A DNA stretch of 64,000 nucleotides from Planctomycetota bacterium (lineage in GTDB: Bacteria; Planctomycetota; Phycisphaerae; Phycisphaerales; UBA1924), in contig JACTNA010000028.1 in assembly GCA_014584315.1 (NCBI GenBank), positions 56,413-120,412 on the forward strand, given 5' to 3'. A model generated the notes under the pieces. That model had not been told where the DNA came from. It was given only the letters and a program-made list of their open reading frames with translations, and did no database searches. The stretch's first letter is position 1. Every line of letters starts with the position of its first letter. Positions 55,473 to 63,660 of this stretch are shown here, in pieces. Position numbers and translations under genes: made by a program.

Positions 55473-57413
55473 TCATCGCTCGGCGTGCAGCGTCAGCACG
55501 AACTCCGCCCCTCGGCCACGGGTGCGGGCGAGGCGGAGGTCGCCGCCTGCGGCTCGGGCCAGGCCGCGGGAGAGGGCGAGGCCCAGGCCGAGGCCGGGCT
55601 TGGCGGCGTCGGCATCGCGGGCGGCGCGGACGAAGGGGCTGAAAATACGGCGTCGCTCGGCCCGGGGGACGCCGGGGCCGAAATCGCGCAGGCGCACCTC
55701 GACGCGCGAGTCGCGCCGGCGCGCGCGGAGGACGAGCCGGCGGTCGTCCGCGCCGGCGGCGTACTTGCAGGCGTTCTCGACGAGGTTCGTCAGGATGCGC
55801 TCGACGGAGGCGCGGTCGGCGCGGAGGCGGGCGCCGTTGAGGTGGTTGAGGTTCGCCTGGAGCGTCAGGCCGCAGCGGGCGGCCCGCTCGGCGAGGGCGG
55901 GGACGATCGATGCGAGGAGTTCGGCCGCATCCTCCGCGGGCGCCTGCTCGGCCCGCCGGCGCGTGCCGAGGCGGGCGTACTCGAGGACGCTCTCGACGAT
56001 GGCGGCGAGGCGCTCGGACTCGGCCTTGAGCGTCTGGAGGTACCGGCGGCGCGGTTCGCCCTCGGGGACCATGCCGTCGGCGAGCATCTGCGAGTAGAGG
56101 CAGAAGGTGGTGAGCGGCGTGCGGAGTTCGTGGGTGACGGCGGAGACAAACCGGCCGCGGCGGTCGGAGAGGGCGAGCGAGGCGCGCAGGACGAGGCCGA
56201 TGGCGACGACGGCGGCGAGGACGGCGATCCAGGAGACGATGAGCGTGATGCGGGTGGGCGTGACGGCGGGCGCGCCGGCGGCGATCCAAGCGCCGGGGAC
56301 AAGGCCCGCCGGGATGCCGGCGAGCATGAGGCCCGGCTCCAGGGGGGGGGAGGGGGCGCCCGCGAGGCGCGCGTCGGGCGAGCCTTCGAGGTCCGGGCGG
56401 AGTTGCGCGGCGGGAAGCAGGTCGGCGACGGATCGCAGGAGCATCGTGCGCAGGGCGGGCCAGTCGATCCAGAACCCCTGCAGCGTCTCGCGCCCCTCGA
56501 CGCGGACGGCGCGCACGAAGACCAGTTCCGGGCGGGCGTTGGCCGTGTCGGCGAGCCACATGGGCGTGAGCGGGCCGGTCTCGACGGCGGCGTGCGAGGC
56601 GTCGTCGAGCGTCTGCGCGCCCAGCGCGAGCGAACCGTCCTCGCCCCGGACGGCGTGGGGCGTGGCGAGGAAACCCGACGCGAACCCGGGCGGCTCGCCC
56701 GGCGCGGCCTCGTCCGAATCGGCGCGCTGCTGCTGGGCCGCGCCGCGCGCGATCTCGGCGGCCTGCTGGCGGGCCTCGTACTCGGCGTCGCCCTTCGAGA
56801 GCGGCGCGGCGTGCGCGCGCAGCCGTGCGCCGGACGCAACGGCGGGATCGTCCGCGGGGAGCGTGTCGGCGTGCCGGCGGGTGAAGTCCAGCGCACCGAG
56901 ATTGCCCTCGGCCAGCGTGCTGCCGCGCACCATCGCCGTCAGCGCGAGCAGCCGACGCTCGGCCTCGAGCACCCGCGACGCGGGCACGTAGGCCGCCTCG
57001 GCCTGGTCGCGCATGTTGCCGGTCGGCACCTGCGGCGAGGCGAGCCACCCGTCGTCGGAGACCTCGAAGTGCAGCACGATCGGGGACGCCGGGCCGGTCA
57101 GCAGCGGCGAGGGCACCAGCACCTCGCCCGGCAGCACCTCCTCCCACATGCGCGTGTACGCCCGCTCGGCGGGGTAGAACGCGCGGTACTGGAAGTAGGG
57201 TCGGGCGGCCTCGGCGGCGATGATCGGCGCCAGCAGCGAGTCCATCCGCCACAACGCCAGCCGGATCACCTCCTGCTGGCGGGCGTGGCGCTGGGCCTCG
57301 GCCTCGCGCCGCTCCAGGCGGAGCATCTGCCAGGTGACCCAGCCCAGGCCGTCGATGACGAGCAGGACGCAGACGGCGTAGACGATCCAGGTGAGGCGGC
57401 GCGATCCGGTCAC
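55473..57413 (-). CDS. Sensor histidine kinase
   Basis: 646-aa membrane kinase. An N-terminal helix (10-30) and a second around residue 395 ('LIVSWIAVLAAVVAIGLVLRA') enclose a periplasmic sensor domain of about 360 residues. The kinase core follows: H-box 'FVSAVTHELRTPLTTF', N-box 'LTNLVENACKYA', 'RDFGPGVP' and G-box 'GLGLGLALSRGLARAAGG'. No HAMP domain is obvious. The sensor domain is large and Ala/Pro-rich; its signal is unknown. Its start overlaps the stop of the response regulator by 4 nt, so the pair is translationally coupled. Confidence 0.92.
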   Translation of the reverse strand: MTGSRRLTWIVYAVCVLLVIDGLGWVTWQMLRLERREAEAQRHARQQEVIRLALWRMDSLLAPIIAAEAARPYFQYRAFYPAERAYTRMWEEVLPGEVLVPSPLLTGPASPIVLHFEVSDDGWLASPQVPTGNMRDQAEAAYVPASRVLEAERRLLALTAMVRGSTLAEGNLGALDFTRRHADTLPADDPAVASGARLRAHAAPLSKGDAEYEARQQAAEIARGAAQQQRADSDEAAPGEPPGFASGFLATPHAVRGEDGSLALGAQTLDDASHAAVETGPLTPMWLADTANARPELVFVRAVRVEGRETLQGFWIDWPALRTMLLRSVADLLPAAQLRPDLEGSPDARLAGAPSPPLEPGLMLAGIPAGLVPGAWIAAGAPAVTPTRITLIVSWIAVLAAVVAIGLVLRASLALSDRRGRFVSAVTHELRTPLTTFCLYSQMLADGMVPEGEPRRRYLQTLKAESERLAAIVESVLEYARLGTRRRAEQAPAEDAAELLASIVPALAERAARCGLTLQANLNHLNGARLRADRASVERILTNLVENACKYAAGADDRRLVLRARRRDSRVEVRLRDFGPGVPRAERRRIFSPFVRAARDADAAKPGLGLGLALSRGLARAAGGDLRLARTRGRGAEFVLTLHAER

Positions 57414-58129
57414 GGCGGAGCCTCTGGCCCGTCGGGCCCGGCGGCGAGCATGTAGCCCCGCCCGCGCACGGTGACGATGAAGCGCGGCTCGGCCGCGTCG
57501 TCGCGGAGTTGCTCGCGCAGGCGGGCGACGGCCATGTCCACGGTGCGGGTCTGCATGCCGCGCGGGTCGATGCCCCAGACGCGCAGCAGGAGTTCATCGC
57601 GGGAGATGGCGCGCCCGCGGTTGTGGGCGAGATAGGCGAGCAGTTCCGCTTCGCGCTCGGGGAGGACGGCGCGCGAGCCGTCGGCGCGCGTCAACTCACG
57701 CCGCTCGAAGTCCATGGTGCAGCCCGCGATGCTGAGCGCGCGGAGGGGTTGCGGGCGTTCCGCGCTGCGGCGGAGGACGGCCTCGACGCGGGCGATGAGT
57801 TCGGACGCGCCGAAGGGCTTCACGACGTAGTCGTCCGCGCCGAGACGCAGGCCGCGGACCTTGTCCTCCTGCTCGCCCTTGGCGGTGAGGAAGATGACGG
57901 GCAGGGAGGGCCGGACGCGCCGGAGCCGTTCGAGGACGGCCATGCCGTCGAGGCCGGGCATGAGGACGTCGAGGAGGACGAGATCGACGCCCGCGCTGCT
58001 CGCGGTTTCGAGGCCGGAGCGTCCCTCGGCGGCTTCGAGGACGGTGTAGCCGTGGAAGGCGAGGGCGTCGCAGACGCCGCGGCGGATCGCGTCGTCGTCT
58101 TCGACCACGAGCACGCGGGCGAGCGGCAT
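57410..58129 (-). CDS. OmpR-family response regulator
   Basis: 239 aa. Receiver domain with 'VVEDDDAIRRG', phospho-Asp54 in 'VLLDVLMPGLDG', Thr in 'IFLTAKG' and Lys in 'DDYVVKPFG'; then an OmpR/PhoB winged-helix domain ('LTRADGSRAVLPEREAELLAYLAHNRGRAISRDELLLRVWG', 'RTVDMAVARLREQL', 'VRGRGYMLAAG'). TACACT lies 15 nt before the ATG with GGAGG between, giving a very short SD-carrying leader. Partner of the adjacent kinase. Confidence 0.95.
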   Translation of the reverse strand: MPLARVLVVEDDDAIRRGVCDALAFHGYTVLEAAEGRSGLETASSAGVDLVLLDVLMPGLDGMAVLERLRRVRPSLPVIFLTAKGEQEDKVRGLRLGADDYVVKPFGASELIARVEAVLRRSAERPQPLRALSIAGCTMDFERRELTRADGSRAVLPEREAELLAYLAHNRGRAISRDELLLRVWGIDPRGMQTRTVDMAVARLREQLRDDAAEPRFIVTVRGRGYMLAAGPDGPEAPP

Positions 58130-58167
58130 GGGGCCTCCTGCTTCAGTGTATGCGGAGCGGGATCGGA

Positions 58168-58384
58168 TTCACCACAGAGACGCAGAGGGCACAGAGAAGA
58201 GACCCGGCCACGGATGGACACGGATACACGCAGATCGGAACCGGGATGGTGGGGAAAGAGATGGAGTCGCACTCGTCGGATGATCTTGATTCACCCCTCT
58301 CGGTATCAGTGTCCATCCGTGTGCATCTGCGGCCGCTTCCTGCTTTCCCTCTGTGATCTCTGTGCCTCTCTGGTGAACTCAGGC
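58168..58384. repeat. Composite inverted-repeat element between the regulator and VIT/VWA genes
   Basis: Each arm (roughly 90-100 bp) has the same two-part layout: outer TTCACCACAGAG-type words (CACAGAGGCACAGAG family), inner CACGGATGGACACGGATACACGCAGAT-type words. The right arm is the reverse complement of the left (GTGTCCATCCGTGTGCATCTGCGG ... CTCTGTGATCTCTGTGCCTCTCTGGTGAAC). It occupies nearly the whole intergenic space and is far less GC-rich than the genes. No ORF with an SD is inside. Confidence 0.8.
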
Positions 58385-60778
58385 TCACGCGGGTCCCTTG
58401 ATGAGCGTGCGCTTGCCGTCGAGGAGGAGGTAGAGGTCGCCCTGGACGGCGAGGACGCTCTGCCGGCCTTCGCGGGCGAAGCGGGCGGCGAGGTCGAAGT
58501 ACTCGTCGGTGCCGAACTCGACGACGACCTCGGGCGCCTCGTGCTCGTGCTCGAGGACCTCGGCGTCCACCCAGCGCGTGCCGCGCTGGTAGAGCGTGCG
58601 GTCGGCGGCCTGCTTGACGGTCGTTGTCGGCGCGGACACATGGACGTCCACTCCGGCCGCCGGCGGCTCTCCCGGGAGCATGAAGCGGTTTCGCCGGTTG
58701 AGGGCCTTCTGCGCGATCTGGTCGTTGATGTTGGCGTCCTTGGCGACGCCGCCGCTGCCTGCACGGTCGGCCTGGGCCTCGGCGATGAGATCGAACTGGC
58801 GCTGGCGGTACGACGCACGCTCCGGTGAGTCGAAGGGACCGGAGTCGCCGCCGCCGCCCGAGAAGCGTAACACCGAACTCAGGTCTATCTCGGGAGCATC
58901 AGTGAATCCCGGCGTGCCCGGCTCCACCGCGAGGAACGCCGTGTATTCCGTCAGGATGCCGTACTCGATGGAAAGACGGATCACCTCGTCCACGAGTTCC
59001 TTGGTGCGCGGGTCGTCCTCGCGGCGCTCGCGCGTGGGCAGGCCCGCGTCCGCGCCCGACTGGCGGATCTCGTCGAGCAGCACGGCGATGCGCCGGCTCG
59101 CCCACAACCGCGGCACGAAACTGTTCTGCGGGCTGGCCTTGTCGAGGGCGAAGGTGAACTCGAACGAGCGCGGCTCGCCCGTCGCGTCCGTGCCGCTGAG
59201 GACGAACGTGACCGGCTGGTTCGTGAGATGCTGCCCGAGGATCACCATCTGATCGCCGTCGAACACGTCGGGGAGTTCCGACGGCATGAGTTGGCGGACG
59301 GGTTGCCCCGCGACCTTCGACGGGTCCGCGGCGCGGTAGGTGAGCGAGGGCGAGGCGAGGATCGGGCCGCGCAGACGCCTGAACACCTGCCCCACCTTCA
59401 CTTCGACATCCTCCTTCGGCAGCACGAACGTGCTGGTAGCGCGGCTGGCGCGGGCCAGGGCCGAGAGCAGCGGCGTGTTCACATCGAAGCCGACGCCGAA
59501 GGTGAAGATGCGCCGTTTGTGGGTGTTGGCGGCGTTGGCGGCCTCGCGGATCGCGCCCTCGCGCCGCTCGCCCACCGTCGCCAGGCCGTCGGTCAGGAAC
59601 AGCACGATCGGCAGGCAGCCCTCGGTGACGGGCGGGCGCAGGGCGGTCAGCAGGGCGTCGTGGATGTTCGTGCCCCCCATCGCCTGCATCGCGCCGACAT
59701 ACTCGCGCGCCTTGGCGATCGTTTCGGCGTTCTTCAGGACCGGCTGCGGGGCGAAGGCCTCGATGGTGTCCGAGTAGTCGATGATGTTGAAGGCCTCGCC
59801 CTCGTCGAGGGCCTCGACGATCATCAGGGCGGCGGCCTTCGCCTGCTCCATCTTCTCGCCGCGCATGCTGCCCGAGCGGTCGATGACGACCGTGACCTCG
59901 CGCCGGATGGTGCGCTCCTTGCCGTTCTCCAGCGGCGGCAGGGCGGCGAGCAGCAGGAAGTAGCCGCCGTTGCCGGGGCCTGCGGCCGTCGCGCCGATGC
60001 GCGGGTCGGGGTAGGCGAGGAGCGATGCGCTCGCGCCACCGCCCTCGGGTCGGGCGAGGAGGTACGAGAGGCGGAACGCGCCCGGCTCGCCCGTCGCCCG
60101 TTCGGGGACGGTGACGCGGATGCGCCCGGGCGACCGCTCGGCGACGATCTCGTGCGTGGGCGAGTAGACGGTGGTGATCGTGCGCTCGGACCGGATGGTG
60201 ACGCCCATCGACCACTTGACGCCGGTGGATTCGAGCGACTCGCTGCGCGGGAAGACGAAATCGATGCGCTCGCCGTCGGCGGGGAGGGCCTGCTCGTAGG
60301 TCAGGTGCATGCGCTGCGTGCCGTTGGCGGGGACGGGGAAGACGCTGGTGCGGATGAGGTTGTAGCCGACGAACTCGACGAGGCCGGGGTCGAGTGCGCG
60401 CCGGACGATGTCGTTGTAGATGCGACGGGCCTCGTCGCGCGGCAGGAGTGTGGCGACGCCCTCGTCGGGCAGACCCTCGAGGCGGAACTGGCGGACGGAT
60501 GCGCCGTCGGGCACGGGCAGGAGGAGTTGCGCCTCCTGAGGCCGCGGGCCGGGGTTGCTCACGACGATCGTCACGGTCGTGGTCGCGATCTGCTCGCGGA
60601 TGTCGGCCTCGACGGAGACGGAGTCGAGTCGGACCGCGGCGTCCGGCCAGGGGAGAATGACACGCCGCTGAGGGATGATGACGTTGTGCGGACCTCCGTC
60701 GGCCTGCTGCGCCACGCCGGGGAAGGGGGTCGCGAGGAACATGGCGAGCGCGAGCAGGCCGACGAGGAAACGCTCCAT
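58385..60778 (-). CDS. Exported VIT + VWA domain protein
   Basis: 797 aa from ATG 60778 (AAGGAG SD), with a signal peptide ('MERFLVGLLALAMFLATPFPGVAQ'). A VIT domain (about 45-175: 'VSVEADIREQIATTTVTIVVSNPG', 'LLPRDEARRIYNDIVRRALDPGLVEFVGYNLIRTSVFPVP') precedes a VWA domain with a full MIDAS ('VVIDRSGSMRGEKM', 'GGTNIHDAL', 'FLTDGLATVG'). A marine-proteobacteria-type C-terminal region follows ('LSIEYGILTEYTAFLAVEP'), resembling inter-alpha-trypsin-inhibitor-like proteins. Likely a metal-dependent adhesion or scaffold protein of the envelope. No C-terminal sorting signal is visible. Confidence 0.9.
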   Translation of the reverse strand: MERFLVGLLALAMFLATPFPGVAQQADGGPHNVIIPQRRVILPWPDAAVRLDSVSVEADIREQIATTTVTIVVSNPGPRPQEAQLLLPVPDGASVRQFRLEGLPDEGVATLLPRDEARRIYNDIVRRALDPGLVEFVGYNLIRTSVFPVPANGTQRMHLTYEQALPADGERIDFVFPRSESLESTGVKWSMGVTIRSERTITTVYSPTHEIVAERSPGRIRVTVPERATGEPGAFRLSYLLARPEGGGASASLLAYPDPRIGATAAGPGNGGYFLLLAALPPLENGKERTIRREVTVVIDRSGSMRGEKMEQAKAAALMIVEALDEGEAFNIIDYSDTIEAFAPQPVLKNAETIAKAREYVGAMQAMGGTNIHDALLTALRPPVTEGCLPIVLFLTDGLATVGERREGAIREAANAANTHKRRIFTFGVGFDVNTPLLSALARASRATSTFVLPKEDVEVKVGQVFRRLRGPILASPSLTYRAADPSKVAGQPVRQLMPSELPDVFDGDQMVILGQHLTNQPVTFVLSGTDATGEPRSFEFTFALDKASPQNSFVPRLWASRRIAVLLDEIRQSGADAGLPTRERREDDPRTKELVDEVIRLSIEYGILTEYTAFLAVEPGTPGFTDAPEIDLSSVLRFSGGGGDSGPFDSPERASYRQRQFDLIAEAQADRAGSGGVAKDANINDQIAQKALNRRNRFMLPGEPPAAGVDVHVSAPTTTVKQAADRTLYQRGTRWVDAEVLEHEHEAPEVVVEFGTDEYFDLAARFAREGRQSVLAVQGDLYLLLDGKRTLIKGPA

Positions 60779-60913
60779 GGCTGGCTCCTTCGGTTCGTGC
60801 GTGGTCCGCACACTCTTCTGTACCATCGGGCCGGCGTCCGGGGCGCAACCGCTTTGTAACCCGACGGGCGTGCGGGGCCGGCCGGGCGGCGGGGCGGGCG
60901 GCCTGTCCGCCTC

Positions 60914-60919
60914 TACGAT
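60914..60919 (+). promoter_or_regulatory. Putative leaderless -10 element of nadC (TACGAT)
   Basis: TACGAT, 6 nt, ATG. No SD. Confidence 0.5.
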
Positions 60920-60925
60920 CCCGCG

Positions 60926-61852
60926 ATGACGGACCTGAACGCCCTCTCCCTGCCCGAGTTGTTCGCCGCCCTCTGCGGCGACCTGGGGCCGCTGGTGCGG
61001 GCGATGCACCGCGAGGACCTGGGGCCGGAAGGCCTGGACCTGACGGGCCTGGCGGCGGTGGGGGAGTCGGCGCGGCTGGAGGCCGTGATCGCGGCCCGCG
61101 AGGGGGGGGTCATCTGCGGGCTGGCCGCTATCCCGGCCGTGCTGGCGGTGTTCGCGCCCGGGGTCCGGTTCGAGGCCGCGGTGCACGACGGCGACCGCGC
61201 CGAGGGAGGGGCCGCGCTGGCGCGGCTGGAGGGGCCGGCGCGGGAACTGCTCGCCGCTGAGCGCTCGATGCTGAACCTGATCGGGCGGCTGAGCGGGGTG
61301 GCGACGCGGACGGCCGAGTTCGTGCGGGCCATGGGCGACGGCACGCGGGCACGGCTGTACGACACGCGCAAGACGACGCCGGGGCTGCGGGGCCTGGAGA
61401 AGTACGCCGTGCGCTGCGGGGGCGGGTGGTGCCACCGCCTCGGGCTGCACGACGCCGTGCTCATCAAGGACAACCACCTCGCCGGGCTGACGGCGCGAGA
61501 GGTCGGCGAGCGCGTGCGCGAGGCCGCCGCCCGCGTGCGGGCGATGCGCCAGGCGGGGCGCGAGGTGCGGTTCGTCGAGGTCGAGGTCGATTCGCTCGAA
61601 CAGTTGGAGGCGGTGCTGTGCGTCGGGGCGGACCTGGTGGACGTTGTGCTGCTGGACAACATGCCGACGGCGACCCTGCGCGAGGCCGTGCAACGGCGCG
61701 ACGCGGCCGGCGCTCCGATCGAACTCGAAGCCTCCGGCGGCGTGACGCTCGAGACCATCCGCGAGATCGCCAAGACCGGCGTCGAGCGGATCAGCACCGG
61801 CTCCATCACCCACCACGCCGTGTGGCTCGATGTAGGGATGGACGAGGCGTGA
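60926..61852 (+). CDS. nadC: Nicotinate-nucleotide pyrophosphorylase (quinolinate phosphoribosyltransferase)
   Basis: NAD synthesis: quinolinate + PRPP to nicotinate mononucleotide. 308 aa. Seen: 'EDLGPEGLDLTG', 'ERSMLNLIGRLSGVATRTAEFV', 'YDTRKTTPGLRGLEKYAVRCGGGWCHRLGLHDAVLIKDNHL' (the main active-site block), 'EVEVDSLEQLEAVL', 'DVVLLDNMP', 'LEASGGVTLETIREIAKTGVERISTGSITH'. All key Arg/Lys/His residues appear present. It is followed, after a repeat patch, by birA. nadA and nadB are not nearby. Confidence 0.97.
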   Translation: MTDLNALSLPELFAALCGDLGPLVRAMHREDLGPEGLDLTGLAAVGESARLEAVIAAREGGVICGLAAIPAVLAVFAPGVRFEAAVHDGDRAEGGAALARLEGPARELLAAERSMLNLIGRLSGVATRTAEFVRAMGDGTRARLYDTRKTTPGLRGLEKYAVRCGGGWCHRLGLHDAVLIKDNHLAGLTAREVGERVREAAARVRAMRQAGREVRFVEVEVDSLEQLEAVLCVGADLVDVVLLDNMPTATLREAVQRRDAAGAPIELEASGGVTLETIREIAKTGVERISTGSITHHAVWLDVGMDEA

Positions 61853-61955
61853 GTCTTGAGGCTTGAGGCTTGAGGCGCGAGGCGCGAGGCAGGAGCGTGT
61901 TGAGTCGCCCGGTTCGAATGTCCACTGTCCATTGTCCACTGTCCACTGTCCACTG
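61853..61955. repeat. Two intergenic tandem repeats (CTTGAGG and TGTCCAC families)
   Basis: First GTCTTGAGGCTTGAGGCTTGAGGCGCGAGG, directly behind the nadC stop, of the same family as the hisS insertion; then five copies of a 7-bp TGTCCAC unit (one reads TGTCCAT). The second array runs up to 5 bp before the birA ATG and so replaces any usual ribosome-binding region. Confidence 0.85.
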
Positions 61956-61960
61956 TCGCC

Positions 61961-62761
61961 ATGCATGACTCCCCCTTGACAGCGTGGGCCGATGCGCTCG
62001 AAGCGACCATCGCATCGCTGTCATCACACTGGGTGGATCGCGTGGCGGTGCTCGCCGAGACCGCCTCGACGCAGGACGCGGCGTGGGTGATGTGCGGCGC
62101 GAGGGGGGGGCTGCTGCTCGTCGCGGGGCGGCAGACGGCGGGGCGCGGCCGGCTCGGGCGGCGATGGACGGACGACCGCGGGCTGGGGCTGGCGATGACG
62201 TTCGTCATCGACCCCGCGCCGCTCGGCGCGGCGTGGCGCGGGCGGTTGGCGCTCGCGGCGGGGCTGGCGGCGTGCCTCGCGGCGGAGCGGGCCGTCGGCG
62301 GGCGCGACGACTTCCGCACCTTCGGCCTGCGCTGGCCGAACGACGCGGTCGAGCGGGCGACGGGCCGCAAGGTCGCCGGGGTGCTCGTCGAGGTGCGCGA
62401 CGGGCTGGCCATCGTCGGCGTCGGCGTGAACGTGCTGCAGGGCGCGGACGACTGGCCGGACGCCCTGCGCGGGCGAGCGGCGTCGCTGCGCGAGTGCGGG
62501 GCCACGTGCGCCAGGCTCGACGCGGCCACGCTGGTCCTCCACGCGATGCACGATGCGCTCGCCATGCGCGAGGGCGATCTCGCGGGCGCGGCGCACCGGG
62601 CGGACACCCTCCGCGGCACGCGCCGCACCTTCACGCACGACGGACGGGCGTTCACGGGTGTCGTCGAGGCGATCTCGCACGACGGCGGCGTCACGCTCGC
62701 CCTCGACGGGGGGGGGCGTGCGACGCTGCCCCCCGAGACGACGAGCCTGGTGCACGCGTGA
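61961..62761 (+). CDS. birA: Biotin--[acetyl-CoA-carboxylase] ligase
   Basis: Attaches biotin to BCCP. 266 aa, catalytic and C-terminal domains only, with no N-terminal repressor helix-turn-helix, so it is a group I enzyme. Seen: 'AETASTQDAAW', biotin-binding 'AGRQTAGRGRLGRRW', 'LRWPNDAVERATGRKVAGVLVE' and 'GVGVNV'. The start at 61961 comes directly after a TGTCCAC repeat array, without an SD; a GTG or other start is not obviously better. Confidence 0.92.
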   Translation: MHDSPLTAWADALEATIASLSSHWVDRVAVLAETASTQDAAWVMCGARGGLLLVAGRQTAGRGRLGRRWTDDRGLGLAMTFVIDPAPLGAAWRGRLALAAGLAACLAAERAVGGRDDFRTFGLRWPNDAVERATGRKVAGVLVEVRDGLAIVGVGVNVLQGADDWPDALRGRAASLRECGATCARLDAATLVLHAMHDALAMREGDLAGAAHRADTLRGTRRTFTHDGRAFTGVVEAISHDGGVTLALDGGGRATLPPETTSLVHA

Positions 62762-62782
62762 TCGTCGGCACGCCGCGCGTCC

Positions 62783-62788
62783 TAGACT
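62783..62788 (+). promoter_or_regulatory. Putative leaderless -10 element (TAGACT)
   Basis: TAGACT, 5 nt, ATG of the gene at 62794; identical in hexamer and spacing to the trpB element. Confidence 0.55.
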
Positions 62789-62793
62789 TGCGC

Positions 62794-63645
62794 ATGAGAT
62801 CGCTCGCCACGGCGCTCTGTGCCGCCGCCTTCGTCTGCGTTCCGGCCTTCGCCCAGGAACTGCCGCCGGAGCCGGTCAAGCCCGCCCAGCCGGTCCGGCC
62901 GCAGACGACCCGCCCCCCCCCCTCGGTCGAGCCGGGCCCGGACGGCAACTGGTTCGTGAACGCCGGGTTCGAGGACGGGCCTGACCCGTGGTGGTCGTTC
63001 GCCGCCGAGAACCCGTTCGCCTGGTCGCACTTCTCGGTGACGGAGGAGCGGGCGCGGAGCGGGCGGTTCAGCGCGCTCCTCGACATGGACAGCACGCGCT
63101 ACGAAGACCCCTCGGTGCGGATCTACGGCGTGATCCAGGAGGCCGCGTCGGGCGTCGCGCCGGAGAAACTGAGCGGGTGGTACCGCGTCGAGGGCTGGGA
63201 GCGCGGCACGCCCAAGCAGTACCTGCAGGTCGTGGTGATCGTGTGGAACGCGCGCCGGCTGCCGCAGGGCGTGCGCAGCGTCGGCAACTACCAGATGGCC
63301 TACGTCCTCGGCGGCGTGGACGCCCCCCCGCTGACCATCACGAACCGCAAGTTCATCTTCACGCACGCCAAGCGCGGCCCGCTCCTCGCCGGGGCGCCCG
63401 ACCCGGTGCAGGACGAGTGGGTCTTCTTCGAGTTCGACCTGCGGGACGATTTCCGCACGCACTGGGGGATCGAGCCGCGCGACTTCGAGAGCCTGCGCAT
63501 TCTCTTCGAGGTGCGCTACGACGGCCGAACCGCCGACGAGCCGCCGGCCCGCGCCCGCGTCTACTACGACGACCTGTACCTGGGCGAAGAATCACGCCGC
63601 GAGGAGGCCGATCGTTGGAAGGTCGATCCGACGGCCGACGAATGA
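62794..63645 (+). CDS. Exported hypothetical protein, carbohydrate-binding-like fold
   Basis: 283 aa with a clear signal peptide ('MRSLATALCAAAFVCVPAFAQ') and a Pro-rich linker. The main domain opens with 'NWFVNAGFEDGPDPWWSFAAENPFAWSHFSVTEERARSGRFSALLDM', a pattern typical of CBM4/9/22-like jelly-roll modules ('xNxGFExG...W'), and ends with 'RVYYDDLYLGEE', the matching last strand. It probably binds a ligand at the surface; no catalytic domain is present. The start is set by the leaderless TAGACT element and the signal peptide. Confidence 0.75.
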   Translation: MRSLATALCAAAFVCVPAFAQELPPEPVKPAQPVRPQTTRPPPSVEPGPDGNWFVNAGFEDGPDPWWSFAAENPFAWSHFSVTEERARSGRFSALLDMDSTRYEDPSVRIYGVIQEAASGVAPEKLSGWYRVEGWERGTPKQYLQVVVIVWNARRLPQGVRSVGNYQMAYVLGGVDAPPLTITNRKFIFTHAKRGPLLAGAPDPVQDEWVFFEFDLRDDFRTHWGIEPRDFESLRILFEVRYDGRTADEPPARARVYYDDLYLGEESRREEADRWKVDPTADE

Positions 63646-63660
63646 CCTTCGTCGCACGAT

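Noticed and set aside
58143-58388. Small ORFs inside the composite inverted repeat (68 and 81 aa)
   Set aside because: No SD, translations follow the repeat words, and both strands give similar peptides because of the inverted symmetry.
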